DNA of 64,000 bases from the NCBI RefSeq assembly GCF_030518155.1, contig NZ_JAULRU010000256.1:1-64000 (forward strand), in the 5' to 3' direction. This document shows positions 1 to 10,452 of this stretch, one piece after another. The number at the start of each line of letters is the position of its first letter. The first letter of the stretch is position 1. Position numbers and translations under genes: made by a program. The stretch comes from Gilvimarinus gilvus. Its GTDB lineage: Bacteria; Pseudomonadota; Gammaproteobacteria; Pseudomonadales; Cellvibrionaceae. The notes beneath the pieces are model-generated. The model did no database searches and was not told the origin of the DNA. It saw only the letters and a program-made list of their open reading frames with translations.

Positions 1-96
1 CACTTTTTAATAAAAGTTTTTGCCGCCGGTCAAAGCCATCAAACCGCCTTAACCGAGACAACTCAAAGCCGCTCTGGCTCCTTGTTGGGGAGGCGC

Positions 97-124
97 ATTA
101 TACGCATCCACTGGCGCTTGTAAA
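97..124 (-). promoter_or_regulatory. Strong stringent-type promoter (P2), reading left
   Basis: On the minus strand a perfect -10 box TATAAT (97-102) follows a TTTACA -35 box (119-124) across a 16-bp spacer, and GCGCC follows the -10 as a GC-rich discriminator. This layout is typical of rRNA and tRNA operon promoters of gammaproteobacteria. It lies 112 bp downstream of a matching promoter at 209-236. Transcription would leave the window at position 1, so the gene served is not visible. An rRNA operon is the likeliest guess. Confidence 0.6.
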
Positions 125-208
125 CACTTAATTTCAAGTCATTTTACAAGCCCGAAAAACGATCAATATCACCACCGTTTTCCGCTCCGCCCTAAGGACG
201 AGGCGCGC

Positions 209-236
209 ATTATACGCAGTGATTCGAATCGCACAA
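209..236 (-). promoter_or_regulatory. Strong stringent-type promoter (P1), reading left
   Basis: The minus strand shows -35 TTGTGC (231-236), a 16-bp spacer, -10 TATAAT (209-214) and a GCGCGCC discriminator. Together with the promoter at 97-124 it forms a tandem P1/P2 arrangement like that before rRNA operons. No coding region is seen between 1 and 300. The plus-strand reading frames there look accidental. Confidence 0.55.
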
Positions 237-300
237 CCCCTAAATTGTCATATTTTTGAAATCAATCGCGAGGTGTTTACTTTGCCAGCAAAACGCCCAC

Positions 301-329
301 AAAAAAGGCGGCCTGCGGCCGCCTTTTTA
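301..329. terminator. Bidirectional terminator after pssA
   Basis: Stem GGCGGCC/GGCCGCC (307-313 with 317-323), loop TGC, flanked by an A tract on the left and a T tract on the right. It would terminate pssA on the minus strand and also works in the other direction. It separates pssA from the tandem promoters to its left. Confidence 0.8.
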
Positions 330-350
330 CGTTACTGGGACACCGCTGCG

Positions 351-1229
351 CTATTCAGATTTTTTAGCGGCCTCTTCGTCAACCGTCTCAGCCCCGACAG
401 AGGAGTCCGCCGAGCGATTCAGCTTTGGGGCCAACATGCTCTTTCTCTGCCACACCCATAAAGCCGGGCCAGAAAATGCGTACAAAAGAGCCATTGCCAG
501 AAGCACATTGGGAGGATTAATACTGACGACGACAAAGATCAATACCACGGCCAACATTTTGACAAAGGGTACGCGCCCCTTGAAATCAATATTCTTAAAG
601 CTGCTATACCTGACATTAGACACCATTAACAGTGCCGCAATTACCGTCAGCAATGCGGCCAAGATTGACAACCCGAGATTCATTTCGATATTAGAGCCAG
701 ACCAGACCGTTGCCGCAATAAGGGCTGCGGCAGAGGGACTTGCCAGCCCGACAAACTCACCTTTGTCCACTTTGCCTATCTGAGTATTAAACCTAGCCAG
801 CCGCAAGGCCGCACACGCCGCGAACCCAAAAGCAGCAGCCCAGCCAAACTTACCCAAATCCGCCAGAGCCCAATTGAAGATGACCAGCGCCGGAGCCAGA
901 CCAAAAGAGACCATATCCGACAGGCTGTCGTATTGCTCACCAAAAGCACTGGAGGTATTGGTTAGGCGCGCCACTCGTCCATCCATACCGTCAAACAGCA
1001 TCGCCACGAATATGGCGATAGCAGCCACCTCGAACTTGCCCTGCGTCGCCGTTATGATGGCATAGAAGCCGCTAAACAGTGCCGTAGTGGTAAACAAGTT
1101 CGGCAACAAGTACACGCCTTTGTGTCGAACTTTCTTATCCCCCACCTGAACCTCTTCAACATGCTCGTCAAAGGGCAGCAGGCTGTCATCTGTCTCATTG
1201 TCGGGATGCTTGTCAATGTCGTCGGTCAT
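351..1229 (-). CDS. pssA: CDP-diacylglycerol--serine O-phosphatidyltransferase
   Basis: Makes phosphatidylserine from CDP-diacylglycerol and L-serine in the inner membrane, the first step toward phosphatidylethanolamine. The 292-residue protein carries the full CDP-alcohol phosphatidyltransferase signature DG..DG..AR........G...D...D, with the key aspartates at about D80, D83, D101 and D105, followed by several hydrophobic helices. The first 35 residues are acidic and cytosolic. It is a long PssA of the Pseudomonas/Bacillus membrane type, not the soluble E. coli type. It lies directly downstream of ilvC on the same strand, as in Pseudomonas, but a hairpin terminator at 1275-1302 separates the two. 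A second terminator at 301-329 ends the transcript. Confidence 0.93.
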   Translation of the reverse strand: MTDDIDKHPDNETDDSLLPFDEHVEEVQVGDKKVRHKGVYLLPNLFTTTALFSGFYAIITATQGKFEVAAIAIFVAMLFDGMDGRVARLTNTSSAFGEQYDSLSDMVSFGLAPALVIFNWALADLGKFGWAAAFGFAACAALRLARFNTQIGKVDKGEFVGLASPSAAALIAATVWSGSNIEMNLGLSILAALLTVIAALLMVSNVRYSSFKNIDFKGRVPFVKMLAVVLIFVVVSINPPNVLLAMALLYAFSGPALWVWQRKSMLAPKLNRSADSSVGAETVDEEAAKKSE

Positions 1230-1274
1230 ACACTCTCACTCAGGGCTGAAAAACCATAGCCTAACATAAATACA

Positions 1275-1302
1275 ACAAACCCCCGCCGAAGCGAGGGTTT
1301 GT
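1275..1302 (-). terminator. Rho-independent terminator of ilvC
   Basis: On the minus strand the sequence folds as ACAAACCC...GGGTTTGT with an inner CGC-TTCG-GCG stem capped by a UUCG-type tetraloop, followed by TGTATTT. It sits 39 bases past the ilvC stop and separates ilvC from pssA. A small palindrome TGAGACTAAGTCTCA lies between the stop and this hairpin. Confidence 0.75.
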
Positions 1303-1340
1303 GCGCTGAGACTAAGTCTCAAACCAACACTAAGCTGGAC

Positions 1341-2402
<1,062 letters not shown>

Positions 2403-2450
2403 TTAGTCAATAATCCTCATTACGTAAAATGATATATTTGAAACCTTATG

Positions 2451-2465
2451 TTGCACTTTATGCAA
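2451..2465. promoter_or_regulatory. Likely IlvY operator in the ilvC-ilvY intergenic region
   Basis: TTGCA-CTTTA-TGCAA is an inverted repeat with LysR-type T-N11-A spacing, 10 bases before the ilvY start. Known IlvY operators are TTGC/GCAA inverted repeats in the same divergent position. The site could serve both ilvY autoregulation and ilvC activation. Binding is inferred. Confidence 0.55.
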
Positions 2466-2475
2466 TAATAGGCGC

Positions 2476-3382
<907 letters not shown>

Positions 3383-3415
3383 GACAGCCTGAACTGCCCC
3401 GCTTTCAATCAACCT

Positions 3416-3907
3416 CTAGAGGCTCAATACCTTCTCACCACGGGCAATACCCGACACGCCGGAACGAACCACCTCCAGAATAGAAGCGTCCCCCACTGCG
3501 TGTAAAAAAGCATCGAGCTTATCGCTCGTACCGGTAATTTGCACAATGTACAAACTTGCCGTTACATCGACGATCTGACCGCGAAAAATGTCTACACAGC
3601 GTTTGATTTCCGCGCGCTGAGCTCCAGCGGCTTTAACCTTAATCAGCATCACTTCGCGCTCAATGTGCGCTCCCTCGGTCAAATCGACTAATTTAACCAC
3701 ATCAATCAATTTATTGAGATGCTTAGTAATCTGCTCGATCTTGTGGTCATCGCCAATCGTTGTCAGCGTCAGGCGTGACAGAGTTTCATCTTCTGTCGGC
3801 GCCACGGTCAATGACTCAATGTTGTAGCCGCGCTGTGAAAACAAACCAACGACACGCGACAGCGAGCCCGGCGCATTCTCCATCAATACAGAAATAATTC
3901 GTCTCAT
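3416..3907 (-). CDS. ilvH: Acetolactate synthase small (regulatory) subunit
   Basis: Regulatory subunit of acetohydroxyacid synthase. It binds valine and gives feedback inhibition to the catalytic subunit encoded just upstream. The N-terminal ACT domain covers about residues 3-75 (RRIISVLMENAPGSLSRVVG), and a second ACT-like C-terminal domain follows. At 163 residues it has the length of the IlvH/IlvN long form. Its ATG lies one base after the ilvI stop, so the two subunits are translationally coupled. Confidence 0.96.
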   Translation of the reverse strand: MRRIISVLMENAPGSLSRVVGLFSQRGYNIESLTVAPTEDETLSRLTLTTIGDDHKIEQITKHLNKLIDVVKLVDLTEGAHIEREVMLIKVKAAGAQRAEIKRCVDIFRGQIVDVTASLYIVQITGTSDKLDAFLHAVGDASILEVVRSGVSGIARGEKVLSL

Positions 3908-3908
3908 A

Positions 3909-5645
3909 TTAAGTGCGCTCCGTTTTGCTTAGCCACATATCGCGCATAGAAGCGCCCGCAATCTGCATGGGGTAAACGTGCTCGGAGTTATCCACTGCAA
4001 TATCCATAAATACCACGCGATCTTTAATTGCAAAGCACTCTTCCATCTTGGCTTTGAGATCATCCTTCTCAGTAACACGCATACCCACATGACCGTACGC
4101 CTCAGCCAATTTGACAAAGTCGGGCAGCGAATCTTCGTACAAGCTCTCGGAGTAACGGCTACCATACTGCATATCTTGCCACTGCTTCACCATGCCCAGA
4201 GCCTGGTTGTTTAAGCAAATAATCTTGATCGGCAAGTTGTACTGAGTGCAGGTGGAGAGCTCCTGAATACACATTTGGATGCTCCCCTCCCCGGTCACAC
4301 AAGCCACCACAGCGTCACGGTCCGCCATCTGTGCCCCCATGGCGGCAGGCAAACCAAACCCCATGGTGCCCAGGCCACCGGAGTTAATCCAACGACGCGG
4401 CTTGTCGAACAAATAGTACTGTGCTGCGAACATCTGATGCTGGCCCACATCCGACGTCACATAAGCCTCGCCTTTGGTCACCTCATGCAGAGTTTTGATG
4501 ACGTCTTGCGGCATTATTTTGCCAGAGTCAGCCTGTTTATAACGCGGTGCGATGTAAATACCGTGGTTGTCACGCCACTCATCGATTTGTTGCCACCAAT
4601 TTTTAATGGCTGCGGCATCAGGCGTTTCTTCACTTTCTTTCGCCAGTGCCAACATATCCGTCAATACGCTATCCACCGCACCAACAATAGGAATATCAGC
4701 CGTCACCGTTTTTGAAATGGACGCCGGGTCTACATCGATGTGGATAATTTTGGCATTGGGACAAAACTTGTTCACCGCATTGGTAACACGATCATCAAAA
4801 CGCGCCCCAACGGCCAAAATGGCGTCGGCATGGTGCATTGCCATGTTGGCCTCATAGGTGCCATGCATACCCAGCATGCCCAAAAACTGTCGATCGGTAC
4901 CCGGGTATGCCCCCAGCCCCATCAATGTATTAGTCACCGGGTAATTCAGCTTGCGCGCAAGCTCTGTCAACAACTCAGACCCATTGCCCTGTACCACGCC
5001 GCCGCCGGCGTATATGACCGGGCGTTTGGCTTCGAGCAACAGCTGCACAGCTTTCTTAATTTGCCCCGCGTGGCCACGTGTTGCCGGCGTGTAGGAGCGG
5101 ATCTTCACCTTCTCCGGATACTCGTACGGAAAGGTTTCAAATGGGCTGGTGATATCTTTAGGCACGTCGATAACCACAGGTCCGGGGCGCCCGGTCGCAG
5201 CAATGTAGTACGCCTTTTTCACCACCTCTGGGATTTCACGCGCATCGCGCACCATAAAGCTGTGCTTTACGATTGGACGCGAGACACCCACCATATCGGT
5301 TTCCTGAAAGGCATCTTCGCCAATGCGCTCAGAAACCACCTGCCCCGAAATTACCACCATGGGAATAGAGTCCATGTAAGCGGTCGCAATGCCGGTAATG
5401 GCATTGGTTGCCCCTGGGCCTGAGGTCACCAAAACGGTGCCCACCTGACCTGTCGCACGCGAATAGGCATCCGCGGCGTGAGTGGCCGCCTGCTCATGGC
5501 GAACTAATATATGTTGTACATCTTGCTGTCTGAAAATTGCGTCGTATATATGCAACGCCGCGCCGCCTGGATAACCGAAAACGTACTCAACGCCTTCGTC
5601 ACGCAGTGCGCGAATTAACATATCGCCGCCTGATAGCATTTCCAC
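3909..5645 (-). CDS. ilvI: Acetolactate synthase large (catalytic) subunit
   Basis: Thiamine-diphosphate enzyme joining pyruvate to pyruvate or 2-oxobutyrate, the first common step of branched-chain amino acid synthesis. The 578 residues show the three ThDP-enzyme domains: an N-terminal pyrimidine domain with the activating glutamate E51 in RHEQAA, a central Rossmann-like FAD domain, and a C-terminal pyrophosphate domain with GEGS...NN. GEG instead of GDG is common in this branch. The symbol ilvB would be equally defensible. It is preceded by an unusually long untranslated region (5646-6074). Confidence 0.96.
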   Translation of the reverse strand: MEMLSGGDMLIRALRDEGVEYVFGYPGGAALHIYDAIFRQQDVQHILVRHEQAATHAADAYSRATGQVGTVLVTSGPGATNAITGIATAYMDSIPMVVISGQVVSERIGEDAFQETDMVGVSRPIVKHSFMVRDAREIPEVVKKAYYIAATGRPGPVVIDVPKDITSPFETFPYEYPEKVKIRSYTPATRGHAGQIKKAVQLLLEAKRPVIYAGGGVVQGNGSELLTELARKLNYPVTNTLMGLGAYPGTDRQFLGMLGMHGTYEANMAMHHADAILAVGARFDDRVTNAVNKFCPNAKIIHIDVDPASISKTVTADIPIVGAVDSVLTDMLALAKESEETPDAAAIKNWWQQIDEWRDNHGIYIAPRYKQADSGKIMPQDVIKTLHEVTKGEAYVTSDVGQHQMFAAQYYLFDKPRRWINSGGLGTMGFGLPAAMGAQMADRDAVVACVTGEGSIQMCIQELSTCTQYNLPIKIICLNNQALGMVKQWQDMQYGSRYSESLYEDSLPDFVKLAEAYGHVGMRVTEKDDLKAKMEECFAIKDRVVFMDIAVDNSEHVYPMQIAGASMRDMWLSKTERT

Positions 5646-6074
5646 GTCACTTCCCCTTTAAACTGCTCGTCTCAATCTGAGCCCCAATGACCTGCCCCGA
5701 CCCTTTTGGTTATCAGGACCGGATCACTGAAGCTATTGAATTTACTGGATTCCCCAAGTGACGCGCTTGTAGCTCTTGCGGTTCCTTGGGCAGGCATCAT
5801 CGGTGGATGCGCCTACGCGGTGCGGATGGTTCAACAAGTGGGTGACTTGCTGGGCGTAGCAATAGGCGCCGAGGTTGTCGGCCGGTTCTACACTCCATCT
5901 AGCGAGACCGTGTATTGTCGCAATATATGCCTTAAAGTCAAGATTTGACCGCATTTATCCACCTATTTCGCGCCCTCGAGCCCATCTATATCACAGAATC
6001 CCCATCAAACTTTCGCGTCGATCTGAAATTAACGTTATAGTGAATGCACTGATAAGGCATAACAGGGTAATCAC
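5646..6074 (-). promoter_or_regulatory. Long leader/promoter region of ilvI-ilvH, possibly a structured RNA
   Basis: A 429-bp gap separates ilvI from the divergent DUF4124 gene. On the minus strand no short leader peptide rich in Leu/Ile/Val codons is visible, so classical attenuation is not supported. A TGCCTGCCC segment pairs with GGGGCAGG about 90 bases further downstream in the leader, which would give a long-range stem close to ilvI. Two frames of 70-80 codons cross the gap, one per strand, but neither has recognisable content. An RNA motif called ilvB-OMG has been described upstream of ilvB in marine gammaproteobacteria. Whether this leader matches it cannot be judged by eye. Confidence 0.35.
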
Positions 6075-6509
6075 ATGCGAAAACTCGATTGGCGCTTTGG
6101 GCTGGCCTGCGCGCTCTTGGTCCTGAGCGCAGGCTCAGTGCAAGCCGCAGACACGGTTTACAAATGGGTGGATGAAAGCGGGACCACGCACTATGGCACC
6201 CGCCCTCCCAATGGCGTTGAAAGCACCGCAATTACGCCTAAGACAGGTCACAGCGAACCGGTCAACTATAAACACACATCTGCCAACGCGGACGACGCAT
6301 CGCAGCCGCAGTCAGCTGGCAACGACGGCGAAGCTGAATCCAAAAAAGATCCTGAGCGCTGTGCGGCGGCCAGAAAAAATGCAGACATACTGAGCCGTGG
6401 CGGCCGGGTACGGGAAAGCACTGACGACGGCAGCTTCAGATTTTTAGAGGAAGAAGAGAAACAGAAGCGGCTTGAAGCAGCTCAGAAAGCGATAGCCGAA
6501 GCCTGCTAA
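6075..6509 (+). CDS. DUF4124 domain-containing periplasmic protein
   Basis: Small exported protein of unknown function. A signal peptide (residues 1-24, ending VQA before ADTVYK) precedes the DUF4124 core, VYKWVDESGTTHYGTRPP, a short beta motif common in gammaproteobacterial exported proteins. The middle is low-complexity and hydrophilic. The C-terminal 35 residues (EEEEKQKRLEAAQKAIAEA) look like a charged helix or coiled coil. Two cysteines in the mature part (CAAARKN... and the terminal C) might pair. The gene is divergent from ilvI, as a DUF4124 gene is near ilvI in Pseudomonas, but no functional link is known. Confidence 0.85.
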   Translation: MRKLDWRFGLACALLVLSAGSVQAADTVYKWVDESGTTHYGTRPPNGVESTAITPKTGHSEPVNYKHTSANADDASQPQSAGNDGEAESKKDPERCAAARKNADILSRGGRVRESTDDGSFRFLEEEEKQKRLEAAQKAIAEAC

Positions 6510-6577
6510 CCCTTAGCCAAACTTAAGGGGACGCAAAACTGCGCCCCCGGCACGCTGCCATTAGCCTGATCGCGCAA

Positions 6578-9226
6578 TTAATGCCGCAGCTTTGCACTAA
6601 ACTCAATTCGCTCTCCGCCTAACTCAGCTTCGATAATATCACCCGGCGCAAACTTGCCCGCTAAAATTTCCTGTGCCAGCGGATTTTCAATTTGTTGCTG
6701 AATAGCCCGTTTCAAAGGTCGGGCACCGTATACCGGGTCGTAGCCTGCTTCGGCCAACCTAGCCAACACTTTGTCACTCAACTCCAAAGACATCTCCATC
6801 TCCGCCAAGCGCTTGGCCAGCTGAGCGATCTGGATATCGGTAATGCCGCGAATTTGATCTTTCGCCAGCGGATGGAACACCACCGCCTCATCGACCCGAT
6901 TAATAAACTCCGGACGAAAATGCTGACTAACCACCTCCATAACGGCCTCTTTCATAGCCGCATAGCGATTCTCATTATTGGTAGAATCAGCCAGTTCGCC
7001 TTCGGCATCAAAGCTCACCGTATCGAAGGACCTATCTTCAGTCAGGTCTTGAATACGATCTGAGCCCAAATTAGAGGTCATTACAATCACGGTATTGCGA
7101 AAATCCACCGTTCTGCCCTGGCCGTCGGTCAAACGGCCATCGTCCAGCACCTGCAGCAAAATATTAAAAACATCGGGGTGGGCCTTTTCAATTTCATCGA
7201 GCAAAAGTACCGAATAAGGCCGGCGCCGCACCGCCTCAGTCAGGTAACCGCCCTCTTCGTAACCAACATAACCTGGAGGCGCCCCGATAAGCCTGGCCAC
7301 TGAGTGCTTTTCCATAAACTCAGACATGTCTATGCGCACCATGGCATCTTCGGTATCAAACAAAAAAGACGCAAGCGCTTTACACAGCTCGGTTTTACCC
7401 ACACCGGTTGGCCCCAAAAACAGGAAAGACCCGTTGGGCCGGTTAGCATCGGATAAACCTGCCCGCGAGCGGCGAACAGCATTTGAGACGGCCACCACGG
7501 CCTCCTCCTGCCCTATCACACGTTTGTGTAGCGCCGCCTCCATTTGCAGAAGTTTTTCGCGCTCACCTTCGAGCATTTTAGCTATCGGTATGCCGGTCCA
7601 TTTCGAAACCACCTCGGCGATTTCTTCTTCGCCAACGCGGTTGCGCAACAATTTCATTTCCATCATGTCGACTTGGCTGGCCATATCCAGTTGCTTTTCC
7701 AGCTCGGGAATAATGCCGTACTGCAACTCAGACATTCGCCCTAAATCGCCGGCGCGACGAGCTGCGTCTAAATCGAGACGCGCCTGCTCTAAGTTACTTT
7801 TAATTTCTTGCGAGCCGAGCAACGCAGCTTTCTCGCTGCGCCAAATTTCCTCAAGTTCCGCGTACTTACGCTCCAAGTCATCAATATCTGCATCAATTTT
7901 AACCAAGCGCTTGCGGCTGGACTCATCGTCATCTTTTTTAACCGCCTCACGTTCAATTTTAAGCTGTATTAGACGCCGTTCAAGCCGATCCATTTCTTCG
8001 GGTTTAGAGTCAATCTCCATTCGAATACGACTCGCGGCTTCATCGATTAAATCGATGGCCTTATCCGGTAGCTGACGATCGGTAATGTAGCGCTGGGACA
8101 ACTTGGCGGCCGCGATAATGGCGGAATCGGTGATATCGACACCATGATGCAGCTCGTAACGTTCTTTCAAGCCTCGTAAGATGGCAATCGTGTCAGTTTC
8201 CGAAGGCTCATCCACCAATACTTTTTGAAAACGACGCTCTAATGCCGCATCTTTTTCAATGAACTTACGGTACTCATCCAAGGTGGTGGCACCGACACAG
8301 TGTAGCTCGCCGCGAGCCAACGCAGGTTTAAGCATATTGCCGGCATCCATCGCGCCTTCGGCTTTACCCGCGCCCACCATAGTGTGCAGCTCGTCGACGA
8401 ACAAAATGACACGACCTTCCTGTTTAGCGAGCTCATTCAACACTGACTTTAAACGTTCTTCAAAGTCACCGCGAAATTTTGCACCGGCCAATAAAGAGCC
8501 TAAATCAAGCGATAGCAAGCGTTTATTCTTAAGACCTTCAGGAACTTCACCATTTACAATCCGCTGAGCCAAACCTTCAACAATTGCGGTTTTCCCCACC
8601 CCGGGCTCGCCAATCAATACTGGGTTGTTTTTTGTGCGGCGCTGCAATACCTGAACGGTGCGGCGTATTTCGTCATCGCGGCCAATCACCGGGTCGAGCT
8701 TTCCCGCTTCAGCGCGCGCCGTTAAATCAACGGTGAACTTGTCCAGCGACTGACGGTTCCCTTCGGCGTCGGCATCATCTACAGTCTCTCCGCCGCGCAC
8801 TGATTCAACCGCCTGCTTTAAACGCTCAGTATTGCCAAACTTATTGAGCAGTGTACCCAGCTCGCTGGCAGCATCTTCCATCGCGGATAACAACAGGGAT
8901 TCACTGGAAACGAATTTGTCGCCCGCTTTTTGCGCATGGCGGTCGGCCAGATTAAGCAACCGCGCTAAATCCTGCGACATACGCACATCGCCATCAGGTG
9001 CTTGCACCCGGGCCAGACGATCCAGTGATTTATTAAGCTCGTTTCGCAACCCTTTAACATCAAACCCTGCCTGCATTAGCAGTGGCTGCACGGTACCGCC
9101 TTGCTGATCCAGCATCGCCAACATCAGGTGCACCGGCTCAAGCTGGCTGTGATCACGACCGACGGCCGTTGATTGCGCATCCGACAGCGCCAACTGTAAC
9201 TGATTGGTAAAACGGTCTATCCGCAT
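6578..9226 (-). CDS. clpB: ATP-dependent disaggregase ClpB
   Basis: Hexameric AAA+ chaperone that pulls polypeptides out of aggregates together with DnaK. Domains in order: Clp-N repeats (1-145), AAA1 with Walker A GEPGVGKT (206-213), a coiled-coil middle domain (about 410-530), AAA2 with Walker A GPTGVGKT, and a C-terminal D2 small domain. At 882 residues it is about 20 longer than usual. The excess is an acidic insert near residues 733-754, after SNLGSD and before the FRPEF segment. The start has GAGGA six bases upstream. A heat-shock-type promoter lies at 9306-9333. Confidence 0.97.
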   Translation of the reverse strand: MRIDRFTNQLQLALSDAQSTAVGRDHSQLEPVHLMLAMLDQQGGTVQPLLMQAGFDVKGLRNELNKSLDRLARVQAPDGDVRMSQDLARLLNLADRHAQKAGDKFVSSESLLLSAMEDAASELGTLLNKFGNTERLKQAVESVRGGETVDDADAEGNRQSLDKFTVDLTARAEAGKLDPVIGRDDEIRRTVQVLQRRTKNNPVLIGEPGVGKTAIVEGLAQRIVNGEVPEGLKNKRLLSLDLGSLLAGAKFRGDFEERLKSVLNELAKQEGRVILFVDELHTMVGAGKAEGAMDAGNMLKPALARGELHCVGATTLDEYRKFIEKDAALERRFQKVLVDEPSETDTIAILRGLKERYELHHGVDITDSAIIAAAKLSQRYITDRQLPDKAIDLIDEAASRIRMEIDSKPEEMDRLERRLIQLKIEREAVKKDDDESSRKRLVKIDADIDDLERKYAELEEIWRSEKAALLGSQEIKSNLEQARLDLDAARRAGDLGRMSELQYGIIPELEKQLDMASQVDMMEMKLLRNRVGEEEIAEVVSKWTGIPIAKMLEGEREKLLQMEAALHKRVIGQEEAVVAVSNAVRRSRAGLSDANRPNGSFLFLGPTGVGKTELCKALASFLFDTEDAMVRIDMSEFMEKHSVARLIGAPPGYVGYEEGGYLTEAVRRRPYSVLLLDEIEKAHPDVFNILLQVLDDGRLTDGQGRTVDFRNTVIVMTSNLGSDRIQDLTEDRSFDTVSFDAEGELADSTNNENRYAAMKEAVMEVVSQHFRPEFINRVDEAVVFHPLAKDQIRGITDIQIAQLAKRLAEMEMSLELSDKVLARLAEAGYDPVYGARPLKRAIQQQIENPLAQEILAGKFAPGDIIEAELGGERIEFSAKLRH

Positions 9227-9305
9227 AGCGATTCCTCACACTAAAGTCAGGGTAGGCGCATACCATGGCACGACACCTAATTCCTTACAAAACGTACTGA
9301 TATAT

Positions 9306-9333
9306 AAATAGGGGCGACCAGTAATAATACAAG
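9306..9333 (-). promoter_or_regulatory. Candidate sigma-32 promoter of clpB
   Basis: On the minus strand CTTGTAT (-35) and CCCCTATTT (-10) are separated by 12 bases, close to the sigma-32 pattern CTTGAAA-N11-16-CCCCATNT. It lies about 80 bases upstream of the clpB ATG. ClpB is a classic heat-shock gene, which supports the reading. The match is imperfect. Confidence 0.5.
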
Positions 9334-9411
9334 GTAGCGCCAGATGACTTTTTTGTAACAAATAAACGCTGAGGGACAGGCTTGAGCTGTGTGACGCGCA
9401 AAGAAGCGTAC

Positions 9412-9679
9412 CTAGCAGGCTGTTGAAAAACCCCAAGCGTACTCAGGCTTTCAGGCTGGCTCGTAATCCAGGCGGCCTTTTGAAGGTGTGTGTCCACCCA
9501 TCGAAAAAGGGCAACGACGAGTGCGGGGCCAGCCTGATAGCCCCGCAGGGCGTGGCCTGAAACGCACGTCTGCTGCGCGTTGCCTCTAGCAAAGGGAACC
9601 ACCCTGTCTCTCGAGACAAGGCACGACATCTGCACGCTTCAGGCTACGCTGAACATGCAAGGGGTTTTTCAACAGCTAG
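9412..9679 (-). mobile_element. Family A inverted-repeat element, copy A1
   Basis: An element of about 260 bp between CTAG at 9412-9415 and CTAG at 9676-9679. Its left end is CAGGCTGTTGAAAAACCCC and its right end is GGGGTTTTTCAACAG, which lacks the last CCTG of the inverted repeat. It is in the opposite orientation to A2. It encodes no transposase and looks like a MITE. Its right-hand CTAG contains the TAG stop of pgeF, and its left end lies about 80 bp upstream of the clpB promoter. The internal site TTTGCTAGAGG (reverse strand) is the intact version of the site into which element B is inserted in copy A4. Confidence 0.8.
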
Positions 9680-10452
9680 TCCATCCAAATAACACTTGCC
9701 ATACGGCCGGTGTACCGTCCGTCACGGCGAAAAGAGTAAAAGGTGTCAGCCTGCTCATACGTACAGAATTCGCCACCGAAAATCTGCGTTACCCCGGCGG
9801 CGTATAACTCCGCTTTAGTCAGAGCATACAAATCTGCCATAAAACGCATGGGTTTCTCACCTGGCTTAAAGGCGCCAGCAATAGCATCCGCATGCTGATC
9901 ATTTATGGCATTTGCAAAGAATGCTTCGAGAACATCCACGCCCACTTCAAAGTGATTAGGCCCAATGGCCGGGCCCAGCCAGGCCATAACCTGATCTCTA
10001 CTCGCCCGCCCACCTTCGGCGAACCTCTTGAGGCTGTTGCGAACAACGCCAGCGGCGAGCGAACGCCAACCGGCGTGAACCGCAGCAACCTGAGCCCCCT
10101 CTGTATCACACAGCAATAGGGGTAAGCAGTCGGCCGTCAATACAGCGCAAGGCAATTCTGAGGTCCGAGTAAAACAGGCATCGGCTGTTTGCAGTCGCCC
10201 CCCTGACTGCGCCTCCACAACTTTCACGCCATGCACTTGCTCTAGCCATTGCGGCTGACAAGGCAGCCCGGCATCAGCCACTAACGCCTGCCGATTTCGC
10301 ATTACCGCACTTGCAACATCGCCAACGTGCAGCGCCAGATTATTCGCCGCAAACCCGTCAGTACTGGCACCACCGACACGAGTCGTGGTGAAAGCATGCA
10401 CATTGGCCGGGGCAGGCCAATCGGGCACCGCAAACCTATGATCCATACTCAT
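9676..10452 (-). CDS. pgeF: Peptidoglycan editing factor PgeF (laccase-domain, YfiH family)
   Basis: Member of the YfiH/polyphenol-oxidase family, which hydrolyses misincorporated L-serine from UDP-MurNAc precursors and has also been described as a multi-copper or purine enzyme. Metal-site segments are visible: VHGVKV, TADCLPLLL with the catalytic Cys, and VHAGWRSLAAGVV with the His. I chose the ATG at 10452 (258 residues) because GGAG lies 7 bases upstream. The longer frame to 10638 runs deep into rluD. It overlaps the rluD stop by 17 bases, giving an rluD-pgeF-clpB order as in Pseudomonas. The TAG stop is formed by the end of the adjoining family A element. Confidence 0.93.
   Translation of the reverse strand: MSMDHRFAVPDWPAPANVHAFTTTRVGGASTDGFAANNLALHVGDVASAVMRNRQALVADAGLPCQPQWLEQVHGVKVVEAQSGGRLQTADACFTRTSELPCAVLTADCLPLLLCDTEGAQVAAVHAGWRSLAAGVVRNSLKRFAEGGRASRDQVMAWLGPAIGPNHFEVGVDVLEAFFANAINDQHADAIAGAFKPGEKPMRFMADLYALTKAELYAAGVTQIFGGEFCTYEQADTFYSFRRDGRYTGRMASVIWMD

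Noticed and set aside
3909-5645. GEGS instead of GDGS in the ThDP motif of IlvI as a sign of inactivation
   Set aside because: The same GEGS form occurs in Pseudomonas-type catalytic subunits as I recall them, and the activating Glu51 is intact.
5706-5948. 80-codon plus-strand frame in the ilvI leader region
   Set aside because: No recognisable domain, it runs antisense through the ilvI leader, and it has no clear ribosome binding site.
7326-8075. 249-codon plus-strand frame inside clpB
   Set aside because: Ser/Arg-rich antisense shadow of a highly conserved gene.
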